Positions 1 through 8,822 are shown, counted from the stretch's first letter. The stretch is DNA of 64,000 nt from Chitinophaga sp. LS1 (GCF_034274695.1 NZ_CP128362.1:1054001-1118000); one strand, 5' to 3'. The notes: a model not told the origin generated them from the sequence alone. A program made the numbers and translations.

Positions 1-1
1 T

Positions 2-202
2 AGTAAAAACCACAAAGCGAATGCACAGGTAGGAGGGCCTACAGAAATAGCATGGCTTTTCTCGGAAGAGGAGATAAAACAGGATTTTTCTGATTATGAA
101 ATATTACTATTGAAAGAAGAAGTGGTAGGGTTGGAAGAAGGGAAGTATCACAATGGAGAGGGAACAGTAATAAGATTTGTAGGAAGAAAAAAGGCCGTCT
201 AG
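2..202 (+). CDS. Class I SAM-dependent methyltransferase, C-terminal end (5' cut by window)
   Basis: An open frame from the window edge to TAG at 200-202 encodes 66 residues. The order [14 protein letters not shown], then a hydrophobic EILLLKEE strand, then a [10 protein letters not shown] strand resembles the last strands of small class I (TehB/UbiE-like) SAM methyltransferases, where the final beta hairpin closes the Rossmann fold. The SAM-binding motifs would lie upstream, outside the window, so the family call is inference from the tail only. A perfect 32-bp hairpin starts two bases after the stop. Confidence 0.55.
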   Translation, partial: SKNHKANAQVGGPTEIAWLFSEEEIKQDFSDYEILLLKEEVVGLEEGKYHNGEGTVIRFVGRKKAV

Positions 203-203
203 C

Positions 204-278
204 GGTAGTATTTAATCCTTTGTGTAAATAGTATACAGTTGCCTATTATACTATTTACACAAAGGATTAAATACTACC
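204..278. repeat. Perfect 32-bp inverted repeat with 11-nt loop
   Basis: Arms 204-235 and 247-278 are exact reverse complements; the loop is 236-246. It begins right after the methyltransferase stop codon. The arms are AT-rich and lack a GC stem followed by a T-run, so it is not a canonical terminator, but it could end or stabilise transcripts from both convergent genes. Confidence 0.85.
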
Positions 279-348
279 CTTAATTTTCAACTTTGATTTT
301 TCTCCTCTTTAGTTAGCGTCTAATTTTATACATAATATTTAAAACAGG

Positions 349-379
349 AAAGGCAAACCTAAAAGATTTGCCTTTTTGT
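349..379 (+). terminator. Rho-independent terminator
   Basis: A 9-bp stem (AAAGGCAAA with TTTGCCTTT, loop of 9 nt) runs into a T-tract. It sits between the plus-strand methyltransferase and the convergent minus-strand SDR, and is oriented for the former. Confidence 0.7.
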
Positions 380-410
380 TATTACTTGATCAAACAAGGA
401 GATATTTACC

Positions 411-1292
411 TTACTTAAAATAATTCTCCTCCATATCCTCAATCAATCCCACCTCCTTCGGCTGCCATCCCAATTTCTCCTGCGTCACCTTACCTGAACT
501 TGGCTGATCCATAGACCACATCATCCCCAAAAGTCCCATGCCCGCACCTGCCTCTTCCGCTGGAATACTCTTCAAAGGAATATCCAGGTGCTTCGCCATC
601 ACACCCGCCAGTTCCTTCGTTGTAATACCTTCTTCCGCCACCGCATGATATATCGCCCCCGGGGTAGATTGCTCCATCGCCAGAACAAACAACCTGGCCG
701 CATCATTCCGATGTACCGCTGGCCATCTATTCTGCCCTTCACCAATATAAAAAGCGGCACCACCTGTCTTTGCGGCATTGATAATAATCGGAATAAATCC
801 CTGATCACCAGCAGCATGCACAGTAGGCGTCAATCTCACGAGAGAAGCATTTCCTCCACGCGCCACCACAGCAGCAACCGCCTCTTCTGTAGCAATTCGG
901 GGAATTACATCTGTACTAACCAGTGGTTGATCTTGCTCCGTAGTTACAGTTCCCCTGGCAATCAACGCCGTTCCTGACGCCACAACTATAGGCCCTTTTA
1001 CAACTTCGCCCATCGCCCCGATCACCTGCCGGTCCAGCTCACAATATTTCTTAAAATTAGCAAAGTCATGAATAAACCCGGTATGTATTATAGCATCTGC
1101 CTTTGCCGCCCCACTTTTAATACTTTCCAGATCTTCCAGGTGTCCTCTATGTACCTCCACACCTGCAGCTTCCAGTTTCTGCACAGCGGCATCGGTACGT
1201 GCCAATCCAATCGGATAATGCCCTGCCTTTAATAATTCCTTTACAATGGCTGAGCCAATAAAGCCCGTAGCGCCGGTCAAAAATACCCGCAT
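411..1292 (-). CDS. SDR-family NAD(P)-dependent oxidoreductase (extended/atypical type)
   Basis: A 293-residue protein with the N-terminal nucleotide-binding motif TGATGFIG at residues 6-13 and the usual alternation of beta strands and helices. The centre has the pattern of NAD-dependent epimerase/dehydratase-like proteins; the substrate cannot be told. Full length for this group. It is divergent from a Crp/Fnr gene only 85 bp away, a layout in which the regulator commonly controls the enzyme. That link is inference. No signal peptide, so cytoplasmic. Confidence 0.85.
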   Translation of the reverse strand: MRVFLTGATGFIGSAIVKELLKAGHYPIGLARTDAAVQKLEAAGVEVHRGHLEDLESIKSGAAKADAIIHTGFIHDFANFKKYCELDRQVIGAMGEVVKGPIVVASGTALIARGTVTTEQDQPLVSTDVIPRIATEEAVAAVVARGGNASLVRLTPTVHAAGDQGFIPIIINAAKTGGAAFYIGEGQNRWPAVHRNDAARLFVLAMEQSTPGAIYHAVAEEGITTKELAGVMAKHLDIPLKSIPAEEAGAGMGLLGMMWSMDQPSSGKVTQEKLGWQPKEVGLIEDMEENYFK

Positions 1293-1377
1293 AAAATTTT
1301 GATTTTATACTACAAATTTGACACAGAATAGGTGCTCAAAACAAGGTCATTTGACACAATTTTACTACTTTCAAGGT

Positions 1378-1962
1378 ATGTTTGATCGTCTGGAAGCATT
1401 ATTAACTGCGCAACATTCCTTTACACCTGAAGAGTTACAGGAAATCAATTCGCGTACATTAGTCAGAAAAGTACGCAGAAAACAACTCCTGCTCCAGGAA
1501 GGAGAGATATGTCAATATAAAATGTTTGTGGCCGAAGGCCTGCTCAAGACATATTATATAAAGGACGACGGTTCCGAGCATATCCTCGGATTCGCCACCG
1601 AAGGCAGCTGGACTACTGACGGCCAAAGCCTTAAGAACCAAACGGTGTCAAAGCTGAATATTGAAGCCATGGAAGATTCCGTTGTTTTATTATGGACACA
1701 TGAGCACATCAGCCATTTGGTCAAAACCATTCCGGGTTTAAAAGCCTATACGCAAGATCTCATCAGCCGAAGCCTCTATTCCAGTTACGAAAGGATCCTG
1801 AGTAATATCAGTGCGACTTCCGAAGAGAAATACCAGGAGTTTGTGAATAAGTTTCCTGATTTACTTAATAGAGTACCGCTTCATCTGATCGCTTCTTTCC
1901 TTGGCGTATCGAGAGAAACCCTCAGCAGAATCCGCCATGCCCAAATGAAACAATCTCACTAA
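1378..1962 (+). CDS. Crp/Fnr family transcriptional regulator
   Basis: 194 residues from ATG 1378. An in-frame TTG at 1318 would add 20 residues, but that stretch contains the promoter-like TTTGACACA. The order is an N-terminal cyclic-nucleotide-binding-type beta roll (about residues 10-110, including the LLLQEGEICQ turn) and a C-terminal winged helix with the recognition segment GVSRETLSRIR. No iron-sulfur cysteine cluster is apparent. It lies divergent from the SDR gene. Its last codons are repeated in the tandem array that follows. Confidence 0.85.
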   Translation: MFDRLEALLTAQHSFTPEELQEINSRTLVRKVRRKQLLLQEGEICQYKMFVAEGLLKTYYIKDDGSEHILGFATEGSWTTDGQSLKNQTVSKLNIEAMEDSVVLLWTHEHISHLVKTIPGLKAYTQDLISRSLYSSYERILSNISATSEEKYQEFVNKFPDLLNRVPLHLIASFLGVSRETLSRIRHAQMKQSH

Positions 1963-2300
1963 TCCGGATTACTTAGATTGAAATCCTTATCCGCTATATA
2001 GAACTAATACATTCTCTAATCTGGACGACCTATCTGGAACCATTAGCCAAATATGTCATGCACAACTAATACAATCTCTAATCTGGATTACCTACTTAGA
2101 ACCTTAGCCAAATCCACCATGCACAACTAATACAATCTCTAATCTGGATTACCTGCCTAGAACCTTTAGCCAAATCCACCATGTACAACTAATACAACCT
2201 CAAATCAGGACTACCCACATAGACAATTTAGCCATATCTGTCATGCACAACTAAAGCATTCTCTAATCTGGACTACCCCCATTATTACAAATGGACTACA
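1953..2300. repeat. Degenerate tandem array, period 61-62 bp, about five units, starting at the Crp stop codon
   Basis: The segment aactaatacaatctctaat recurs with offsets of 61-62 bp; aactaa landmarks lie near 2002, 2064, 2125, 2187 and 2249. The first unit overlaps the end of the Crp gene: its terminal codons and stop (CAATCTCACTAATCCGGATT) match the array core, which has a 2-base deletion. Each unit contains the short palindrome TAATCTGGATTA. It fills the whole intergenic gap. Confidence 0.85.
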
Positions 2301-2320
2301 TGAATCATCCAGTCAAGTAT

Positions 2321-2328
2321 TAAATTTG
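2321..2328 (+). promoter_or_regulatory. -7 box TAAATTTG, 4 nt before ATG
   Basis: Matches the Bacteroidota -7 consensus TAnnTTTG. The distance to ATG 2333 predicts a leaderless or near-leaderless mRNA. Confidence 0.55.
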
Positions 2329-2332
2329 TCCT

Positions 2333-2863
2333 ATGAGTTTCAATATCCAACCCACCTTAGAAAACGATCAAATTCTATTGGCACCATTGCAGCCAGCTGA
2401 CTACAACGCCTTATACGCCGTAGCTGCCGACCCCGCAATCTGGGCCCAACACCCACAAAACGACCGTTGGAAAGAAGATGTCTTCCGCGACTTTTTTGAT
2501 ACAGCCATCAAAAGCCACGGCGCTTTCAAAATCATAGACAAAACCACTGGCGAAATCGCTGGCAGTACCCGTTACTATGAATTCGATCCTGCCCAAAGCA
2601 CCATTCATATCGGCTACACTTTTTACGCCACCAAATACTGGGGCACCGGCTTCAATAAATCAGTAAAGAAACTCATGCTGGATTATGCCTTCCAATTTGT
2701 AAATAACGTAGGCTTCCATGTAGGTGCATATAATTTCCGTTCGCAGATAGCTGTAACCCGTCTTGGTGCACTCAAAGTAGCAGAAGTAGACATGGCTTAC
2801 CCTGATCAACCAAACCGACATAATTTCGTATACAACTTACCTAAAAATGATTATCTGCTTTGA
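2333..2863 (+). CDS. GNAT family N-acetyltransferase (RimJ/RimL-like)
   Basis: 176 residues. The N-terminal part (LLAPLQPADYNALYAVAADP) and the central GYTFYATKYWGTGFNKSVK segment, which forms the acetyl-CoA pyrophosphate loop, are typical of GNAT enzymes that acetylate amino groups of proteins or small molecules. The C-terminal GAYNFRSQIAVTRLGALKV stretch matches the usual N-x-x-S-x-x-x-x-x-x-x-G end. The substrate is unknown. The next gene overlaps it by 17 bp, so they are probably co-transcribed. Confidence 0.85.
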   Translation: MSFNIQPTLENDQILLAPLQPADYNALYAVAADPAIWAQHPQNDRWKEDVFRDFFDTAIKSHGAFKIIDKTTGEIAGSTRYYEFDPAQSTIHIGYTFYATKYWGTGFNKSVKKLMLDYAFQFVNNVGFHVGAYNFRSQIAVTRLGALKVAEVDMAYPDQPNRHNFVYNLPKNDYLL

Positions 2864-3431
2864 AGGTCCCAGTGCAATTGGCAAAACGACTTTATGCCAA
2901 TCATTACAACAGGAATACAATATTATTCCTGAAGCAAATGTATTGTTCAAAAGATCCAGCAACGAAACTCCTTTTCAATATATTGACTACCAATGCAAGC
3001 GCTATCAATTAGCGAAACAACAAACGCCTTCCATATTAGATGGGGATATCTTCCAACCCTTATGGTATAACTGGACCTTTCAGGAGCCTATTAGCGCTGA
3101 CTATTATATCAGGGCCATCGAAGAAAACCGTATTCAATTTCCCGATATATATTTTCTCTTTTATACAGACCTACAGGAATTAATCAAAAGAAAAGACAAC
3201 GATGCTAACAGACAAAGAAGAAACTTTACCAAACATCTTGCACTCATTCATTCCCAACAACAATACTTTAATTTCCTAAAAGAACATACCAGTATCCCCG
3301 TAATATTCATTGAATATACCAGTGTAAAAGATACGAGAGATCACCTGCTACAACATTTATCCACATTTACGCCCTCCCCCAAAAATGACCTCGCTGATTT
3401 AAAAACAATTAGTCTTTGGCTACGGCCTTAA
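2847..3431 (+). CDS. P-loop NTPase, deoxynucleoside/thymidylate kinase-like
   Basis: 194 residues beginning with a Walker A loop, GPSAIGKTT (about residues 7-15), directly after the first strand, as in small nucleoside and nucleotide kinases. A later LDGDIFQPLWYNW segment and Arg/Lys-rich KRKDNDANRQRRNF lid-like region fit a phosphotransferase. No family can be fixed by eye. The start overlaps the end of the acetyltransferase gene, which suggests translational coupling. Confidence 0.65.
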   Translation: MIICFEGPSAIGKTTLCQSLQQEYNIIPEANVLFKRSSNETPFQYIDYQCKRYQLAKQQTPSILDGDIFQPLWYNWTFQEPISADYYIRAIEENRIQFPDIYFLFYTDLQELIKRKDNDANRQRRNFTKHLALIHSQQQYFNFLKEHTSIPVIFIEYTSVKDTRDHLLQHLSTFTPSPKNDLADLKTISLWLRP

Positions 3432-3618
3432 CGGTCAGTTTCCAGTATTTCCCATTAAACAAAGTGAAGAATTACCTATTCTCATTGTATTTTTGAATCT
3501 TGAAAACCGGACCGTTATCATCACCAGAAATGTCGTATCCGGGATTGAAGGTGTCCCAGGCTTAACCAATGTGCCAGAGATGAAAAATTTCAAACACGGT
3601 GACTTAAAAGATTATTTC

Positions 3619-4134
3619 ATGACGAACGAGATTCAAATAGCACTATACGATCATATCAGCGCTTATCTTCAAAAATTAAATGTAGATGAAAGCATCCTGA
3701 AAGACATTCGTCAGGATATCTTTCTCAAAGCCCATGATTCTATTGATACCCTCAAAGATCATAACAAAATCTTCTCCTGGCTGCAGGTGATCACCTACAA
3801 TGCCGTGATCGATCATTATAGAAAAACGAATCGCGCTACGCCTGTTATCGATACAGAAAACAATCTGAATGAAGGAAATGAATCCCTTATCAAATGCATC
3901 TCCCTGCTCATTAAAAGCCTCCCTGACGAGCAAAAGCACGTTATGGAAGCAATAGAAGTCACAGGTATATCTCAGGTGCAATATGCTGAGCAATATAATC
4001 TTCCACTCAGTACGGTGAAATCGCGTGTACAAAGGGGCAGAAAAAAAATCAAAGAAACGGTGATGAGTAGCTGTTTTATAAGAACGGATAAATTCGGGAA
4101 TGTGACTGATTATAATCTACCAAAAGGAATTTAA
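3619..4134 (+). CDS. RNA polymerase sigma factor, ECF/SigZ-like
   Basis: From ATG 3619 the protein has 171 residues. Region 2 covers DIRQDIFLKAHDSIDTL and HNKIFSWLQVITYNAVIDHY (core binding and -10 recognition). Region 4 holds the helix-turn-helix ISQVQYAEQYNLPLSTVKSR followed by VQRGRKKIK. The frame stays open upstream to a TTG at 3493 with another ATG at 3580; I prefer 3619 because sigma region 2 begins just after it. No adjacent anti-sigma gene is visible. The C-terminal tail with one Cys (SSCFIRTDKFGNV) resembles SigZ-like proteins. Confidence 0.8.
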   Translation: MTNEIQIALYDHISAYLQKLNVDESILKDIRQDIFLKAHDSIDTLKDHNKIFSWLQVITYNAVIDHYRKTNRATPVIDTENNLNEGNESLIKCISLLIKSLPDEQKHVMEAIEVTGISQVQYAEQYNLPLSTVKSRVQRGRKKIKETVMSSCFIRTDKFGNVTDYNLPKGI

Positions 4135-4284
4135 AGAATCCGCATTGATCAGCATTTTAACCCTCAGATACTTTCAGGGGATCCCACCCATTCCCCAACA
4201 AAATAAATTTACGCCCCCCTCCAAAAAATATTCCCAAAATCCTGCGTCTTTTATCCCCGCCCCCCCGTCTATCCCTATAAAATC

Positions 4285-5208
4285 ATGAAAAAAATGATCT
4301 TAGGTGCTTTATTACTATTAATTACCGCGATCGCGGCCCTGTTTCTCTATTCATACAGATGGAACCTCTTACATCCCAACAAATCTCACACCCTGGGTGA
4401 TCGTACATTCATCTACCATGTACCTAAACATCTAAAACCCAACCCCAAACTCATCATCATCTACCACGGCTCCCGCCTTAAATCCTTCATGATGCAAATC
4501 CTGACCGGCCATGAATTCGATCTCCTGTCAGATAAAACCCAGGATGCCATCATAGTTTACCCACAAGGCTATTTGAATAACTGGAATGATTGTAGGAAAA
4601 TGGCCCCATTCCCCGCCAAACAACTTAACATAGATGACATCACTTTCACAAAACAAATCATTCACTACTTCAAAGAACAATACCACATCAACCAGGTTTA
4701 CGCCATCGGCTTTTCCAACGGTGGCCAAATGGCCTTCAGACTCGCCGCTACTGTTCCGGATCTATTCACAGGCTTCGCCACAATAGGCGCCACCTTACCA
4801 GTACCAGCAAATAACCTTTGCGCAGACATCACACAACAACCCGTCTCCATCATCCTGATCAACGGCCAACAAGACAATATTGTCCCTTACGACGACGGCG
4901 AAGTCACCCTCGATGGCAAAAGCTTCGGCTACTCAGAAAGTGCACCATTCACCGCCGAACACTGGCGTGCTGCCAGCAATGCATCGCAGATATCAACAAT
5001 ACACTATGGAGACAATGCTGTTCAAACGAATTACTACAACAAGGCTAACAACAAAAAAGTAAGTTTCGTCACTATAAAAGACGGTGGTCACAATATCCCA
5101 AACAAGCATTTCCGCATTCCTATCAGTAAGTTAGGACACATCAATAAAGACATAGATGTCCCTGTCGTAATCTGGGATTTCTTCTTCAAAGATGCCCTAT
5201 CTTTGTAA
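4285..5208 (+). CDS. Alpha/beta hydrolase, PHB depolymerase/LpqC-like esterase, membrane anchored
   Basis: 307 residues with an N-terminal hydrophobic segment (about 4-25) that would anchor or export it. The fold markers are the oxyanion-side IIYHGS, the nucleophile elbow GFSNGG (Ser about 150), an Asp in NGQQDNIVPYDD and a His in GGHNIPN. These match the polyhydroxybutyrate depolymerase/feruloyl esterase group of secreted esterases. The real substrate is unknown. The gene ends 2 bp before the next ATG, and that gene's promoter box lies inside its last codons. Confidence 0.8.
   Translation: MKKMILGALLLLITAIAALFLYSYRWNLLHPNKSHTLGDRTFIYHVPKHLKPNPKLIIIYHGSRLKSFMMQILTGHEFDLLSDKTQDAIIVYPQGYLNNWNDCRKMAPFPAKQLNIDDITFTKQIIHYFKEQYHINQVYAIGFSNGGQMAFRLAATVPDLFTGFATIGATLPVPANNLCADITQQPVSIILINGQQDNIVPYDDGEVTLDGKSFGYSESAPFTAEHWRAASNASQISTIHYGDNAVQTNYYNKANNKKVSFVTIKDGGHNIPNKHFRIPISKLGHINKDIDVPVVIWDFFFKDALSL
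5198..5205 (+). promoter_or_regulatory. -7 box TATCTTTG inside the 3' end of the hydrolase gene
   Basis: A full match to TAnnTTTG, 5 nt before ATG 5211 and overlapping the last codons of the upstream gene. The CYTH gene may therefore have its own leaderless transcript as well as operon read-through. Confidence 0.55.
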
Positions 5209-5210
5209 CC

Positions 5211-5678
5211 ATGGCACAAGAAATAGAAAGAAAATTCCTTCTCAATCTCTCCCAATGGCAACAAGTTGAAAAGCCAAAGGGAGAGCATTTCAGACAAGGC
5301 TACCTGGTCACCGACCCGCAAAAAACGATCCGGGTCAGACTGACAGATACCACCGGTTATCTCACTATCAAAGGGATTTCGGTTGGCGCCACCCGCCTGG
5401 AATATGATTACGAAATTCCACTCACCGAAGCCAAAGAGCTGCTGGATAATTTCGCTATTTCTGAACTCTCCAAGATCCGATATAAAATCACTTACCACAA
5501 TAAAGTTTGGGAAGTAGATGAATTTCTTGGTGCCAACGAAGGACTACTGGTCGCAGAAATAGAACTGCAAAGTGAAGAGGAGGCATTCGATCTGCCAGCA
5601 TGGGTAACGAAAGAAGTAACAGGAGAAGAGAAATACTACAACTCTAACCTGACCACACATCCCTATAAAAACTGGTGA
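5211..5678 (+). CDS. CYTH domain protein (triphosphate tunnel metalloenzyme)
   Basis: 155 residues starting MAQEIERKFLL, which carries the ExExK signature of CYTH enzymes that bind triphosphates and divalent metal in a beta-barrel tunnel. Further conserved pieces are IRVRLTDTTGYLTIKG, LEYDYEIP and VDEFLGANEGLLVAEIEL, the acidic and basic strands of the tunnel. Bacterial members are often triphosphatases or of unknown role. A CHAD-domain gene, the usual partner, is present at 43561 rather than next door. Confidence 0.9.
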   Translation: MAQEIERKFLLNLSQWQQVEKPKGEHFRQGYLVTDPQKTIRVRLTDTTGYLTIKGISVGATRLEYDYEIPLTEAKELLDNFAISELSKIRYKITYHNKVWEVDEFLGANEGLLVAEIELQSEEEAFDLPAWVTKEVTGEEKYYNSNLTTHPYKNW

Positions 5679-5684
5679 CCCAAT

Positions 5685-6122
5685 ATGATTATCTCATTTG
5701 ACCTTGATGATACACTGATACCCGGTACTAAGAAATTCGATACATTGGAGCGTACATTTTTGCAGAAACTCTGGAAAGTAGAGAGGCTGCGTATTGGTAC
5801 GATTGAGTTGATGAAAACCTGTAAGGCCAAAGGCCATAAGGTATATGTATACACAACATCTTACCGGCCACCACGCAAGATCTGGTGGATGTTTTACTTA
5901 TATGGTATCAAACTGGACAAGGTGATTAATCAGCAGGTGCATAATAAATTTGTACGTATACCGGCGAAGCCATCAAAATATCCACCTGCGTTTAATATTG
6001 ATTTGCATATAGACGATTCAAAAGGTGTGGAGATGGAGGGTAATCATTTTAATTTTCGGACTATAATAGTGAGTGAAGATAATTTGAATTGGGCGGAGGA
6101 TATTTTGGCGGCAATTGGATAA
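5685..6122 (+). CDS. HAD-superfamily hydrolase, small type
   Basis: 145 residues. Motif I is SFDLDDTLIPG (nucleophile Asp at about residue 6), motif II is a Thr in VYVYTTSYR, and the acidic motif IV is LHIDDSKG. There is no large cap domain, which limits it to open substrates. It follows the CYTH gene by 6 bp, so it is probably in the same operon. The substrate is unknown. Confidence 0.75.
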   Translation: MIISFDLDDTLIPGTKKFDTLERTFLQKLWKVERLRIGTIELMKTCKAKGHKVYVYTTSYRPPRKIWWMFYLYGIKLDKVINQQVHNKFVRIPAKPSKYPPAFNIDLHIDDSKGVEMEGNHFNFRTIIVSEDNLNWAEDILAAIG

Positions 6123-6162
6123 GCCCGATTTTTGCTACACTTCATACTTAAATTCCATCAAT

Positions 6163-7407
6163 ATGATCAGACCTATTCAACTCTGTGCGACTGTACTGGC
6201 ATTTACCCTTGTGTCGTGCTCCTCCTCAGGAGGCGAGCATGTCAATAACCCAACTGACAGTACGGGTACCGACAGTCTCCTCGCACCTGTGGAAACTAAA
6301 GCACCCAATTCCGATTACAAACCTGCCTTCAAAGGCCAAACCCGTATTGGTGGTGTAAAAACAAAAACTCCTTACGAATTCAAAGTCCTCACTACCGGAC
6401 TCGAGAATCCATGGGGCATCACCCAACTACCAGACGGCCGTTTCCTCATCACAGAGAAAAAAGGCGATCTCCGCATAGCCACCTCTACCGGTGAACTCAG
6501 CGCTCCCATCACCGGTCTGCCAGCCGTAAATTCTGCCGGCCAGGGAGGTCTCTTAGGCATCCGGGTAGACCCTGATTTCAGCAAAAACAGAATGGTCTAC
6601 TGGGTATTTTCTGACCCACTGCCAGAAGGTAACCTGACCGCCGTAGCCAAAGGCAAACTCTCCGCCGATGAAAAAACCATCGAAGGCGCCATCGTTATTT
6701 ACAAAGCGACACCAGCCTACAATGGCATCCTCCACTATGGCGGTAGAATCGTTTTTGATAAAAACGGCAACCTCTTCATCAGCACGGGTGAGCGCTCTGA
6801 CCTTCAGACCAGACCACAGGCTCAACAACTGAATTCCGCCCTTGGCAAAGTTTTACACATTACCAAAGATGGCCAACCTGTAGAAGGCAATCCATTTACC
6901 GGTCAGACTGATAAACGTGCAGAAATATGGAGTTATGGACATAGAAATGTGCAGGGATTGGCTTTCCATCCTGAAACCGGCGATCTGTGGGAAACTGAAT
7001 TTGGTCCACGTGGCGGGGATGAAGTGAACCGCATCGAACCAGGTAAGAACTATGGTTGGGCTACGATTACTTACGGTATTGAATACTCTGGTGAAAAAGT
7101 CGGCGAAGGTATTCAACAAAAAGCTGGTCTGGAACAACCTGTTTATTACTACGATCCGGTGATCAGTCCAAGTGGTATTACTTTCTATTCCGGCAGCGCG
7201 ATTCCTGAGTGGAAAAATAACCTCTTCATTGGCGCACTGAGTGGTATGCACATTGCCCGTTTGGTGATCAAGGATAATAAAGTAGTAGGAGAGGAAAGGT
7301 TGCTGGCTGATGAGCAACAGCGATTCCGGGATATTACTGAAGGGAAGGATGGGGCTTTGTATGCGATTACAGATGGTGGCAGGTTGTATACTATTCACAA
7401 GAAATAG
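6163..7407 (+). CDS. PQQ-dependent sugar dehydrogenase-like lipoprotein (Gdh-B/YliI family)
   Basis: 414 residues from ATG 6163. This start is chosen over 6115 because it begins a lipoprotein signal peptide with the lipobox LVSC (Cys 19). The mature part is a soluble glucose/sorbosone dehydrogenase-type beta-propeller: LENPWGITQLPDGRFLITEK, GQGGLLGIRVDPDF, the HYGGRI strand with the catalytic-type His, STGERSD, EIWSYGHRNVQGLAF and GPRGGDEVN. It would oxidise an aldose or related polyol with PQQ at the cell envelope. The exact substrate is unknown. Confidence 0.85.
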   Translation: MIRPIQLCATVLAFTLVSCSSSGGEHVNNPTDSTGTDSLLAPVETKAPNSDYKPAFKGQTRIGGVKTKTPYEFKVLTTGLENPWGITQLPDGRFLITEKKGDLRIATSTGELSAPITGLPAVNSAGQGGLLGIRVDPDFSKNRMVYWVFSDPLPEGNLTAVAKGKLSADEKTIEGAIVIYKATPAYNGILHYGGRIVFDKNGNLFISTGERSDLQTRPQAQQLNSALGKVLHITKDGQPVEGNPFTGQTDKRAEIWSYGHRNVQGLAFHPETGDLWETEFGPRGGDEVNRIEPGKNYGWATITYGIEYSGEKVGEGIQQKAGLEQPVYYYDPVISPSGITFYSGSAIPEWKNNLFIGALSGMHIARLVIKDNKVVGEERLLADEQQRFRDITEGKDGALYAITDGGRLYTIHKK

Positions 7408-7757
7408 TATTGACTGCTGCAGGATCGAAGCCATTCTCAGGAAATGAGTGAATGAATACCATGAACTGCTGCAGGATCGAAGCCATTCTCAGAAAAATGA
7501 GTGAATGAATACCATGAACTGCTACAGGATCGAAGCCATTCTCAGAAAAATGAGTGAATGAATACCATGAACTGCTACAGGATCGAAGCCATTCTCAGAA
7601 AAATGAGTGAATGAATACCATGAACTGCTGCAGGATCGAAGCCATTCTCAGGAAATGAGTGAATGATACCATGAACTGCTGCAGGATCGAAGCCATTCTC
7701 AGAAAAATGAGTGAATGAATACCATGAACTGCTACAGGATCCAGGCCATTCTCAAAA
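7405..7757. repeat. Tandem array, seven units of 51-53 bp, starting at a stop codon
   Basis: The core ctgctgcaggatcgaagcc recurs at about 7412, 7464, 7517, 7570, 7623, 7674 and 7727. The central units are nearly identical, which suggests recent amplification. The first unit begins at the sugar dehydrogenase stop codon; the AATA-ACTGCTGCAGG context there matches the unit. CATTCTCA and TGAGTGAATG within each unit can form a small stem. Confidence 0.9.
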
Positions 7758-7786
7758 ACTATTAAATTCTACCTCCAATAACTGAA

Positions 7787-7826
7787 GCAAAAATCAAATC
7801 ATTTTCCAGAATGATTTGATTTTTGC
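7787..7826 (+). terminator. Perfect 17-bp hairpin, probable terminator
   Basis: Arms 7787-7803 and 7810-7826 are exact reverse complements with a 6-nt loop; the 3' arm ends in GATTTTTGC. It follows the array and lies before the next gene's promoter region. Confidence 0.7.
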
Positions 7827-7897
7827 AAAAAACAGATTGATTCCTTTAAACACCACCCGCCCATCCGCTGTTAACTTTGCTGTAAACATTACAAACA

Positions 7898-8656
7898 ATG
7901 GCAAACAAAATAGCACTCATCACCGGCGGCAGCCGCGGCATAGGCCGCGACTCAGCTTTAAAACTGGCTGATAAAGGACTGGATATCATCATCACTTACA
8001 ATACCCGCATCGAAGATGCACAATCAGTAGTCTCTGAAATCGAAGCAAAAGGTCAAAAAGCCGCTACTCTTCAACTGAACACCGGCGTGATCAGCACCTT
8101 CGAAGACTTCGCCACACAGGTAAAAAACACCTTAAGTACTCACTTCGATACAGACCACTTTGATTACCTGATCAACAATGCTGGACAGGGTGGATACGGC
8201 GCCATCACCGAAGTCACCGAAGCCTTCTTCGACGACCTACTCAATGTACATTTCAAAGGCGTATATTTCTTGACGCAAAAACTCCTCACTCTTCTGAATG
8301 ACGGCGGTGGTATTGTAAATATCTCATCTGGTCTGACACGTGTATCATTCCCTGGATCTTCTGTTTATGCATCTTTTAAAAGTGCAGTCGAAACCTTCAC
8401 CCGCTACCTCGCAAAAGAACTCGGCAGCAGAGGCATCAGGGCAAATGTAGTCGCACCAGGTGCTACTATGACCGACTTCGGCGGTGCACACCTCCGAAAC
8501 AGTCCAGATACACAAAAAATAGTCGCTGGGGGTACTGCCTTAGGCAGAGTAGGAACAGCAGAAGATATTGGTGGTGCAATAGCTTTCCTGTGTACAGAGG
8601 ATGCACGTTGGGTGAATGTACAAAGAATAGAGGCTTCCGGTGGGATGCTTGTATAA
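7898..8656 (+). CDS. Classical SDR oxidoreductase
   Basis: 252 residues of classical short-chain dehydrogenase length. The cofactor motif is TGGSRGIGRDSA (about 9-20), the NNAG motif is YLINNAGQGGYG, the catalytic Ser lies in NISSGLTRVSFP and the YxxxK pair in SSVYASFKSAVE. NADP(H) is suggested by the basic residue after the glycine motif. The closest general type is 3-oxoacyl-ACP reductase/glucose dehydrogenase-like, substrate unknown. An AraC gene follows on the same strand and may regulate it. Confidence 0.9.
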   Translation: MANKIALITGGSRGIGRDSALKLADKGLDIIITYNTRIEDAQSVVSEIEAKGQKAATLQLNTGVISTFEDFATQVKNTLSTHFDTDHFDYLINNAGQGGYGAITEVTEAFFDDLLNVHFKGVYFLTQKLLTLLNDGGGIVNISSGLTRVSFPGSSVYASFKSAVETFTRYLAKELGSRGIRANVVAPGATMTDFGGAHLRNSPDTQKIVAGGTALGRVGTAEDIGGAIAFLCTEDARWVNVQRIEASGGMLV

Positions 8657-8770
8657 TAAAAGGAAAGCTTCCATAACAACAGGATGCTTGCATAAGAACG
8701 GAATTCTCCTATAATTAAATGAAAGCTCCTATAACAACAGGAGACTAGACTTGTATAAAAAAGGAATTCT
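8643..8770. repeat. Degenerate tandem array spanning the SDR stop codon
   Basis: The end of the SDR gene (GGATGCTTGTATAA) is repeated at 8682 as GGATGCTTGCATAA and again, decayed, near 8741-8758. The intervening ccATAACAACAgga and aaaGGAATTCTC pieces also recur. Unit lengths are uneven (about 39 and 59 bp), so this looks like an old array. Confidence 0.6.
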
Positions 8771-8779
8771 CTCAAATTT

Positions 8780-8812
8780 AAATGCCTGCCGTACTCACCA
8801 CGGCAGGCATTT
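8780..8812. terminator. 13-bp perfect terminator hairpin
   Basis: AAATGCCTGCCGT (8780-8792) pairs perfectly with ACGGCAGGCATTT (8800-8812) across a 7-nt loop. It separates the SDR gene from the AraC gene. Confidence 0.75.
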
Positions 8813-8822
8813 AACTAATTAC

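Noticed and set aside
588..977. Plus-strand ORF inside the first SDR gene
   Set aside because: Antisense shadow with Arg/Ser/His-rich composition and no recognisable domain.
1318..1377. TTG start of the first Crp/Fnr gene
   Set aside because: The 20 added residues are encoded by promoter-like DNA and do not fit the family; ATG 1378 starts the domain.
7405..7757. Open frames inside the 53-bp array as genes
   Set aside because: All frames through the array contain repeated stops such as TGA in each unit, and no start with a promoter box was seen.
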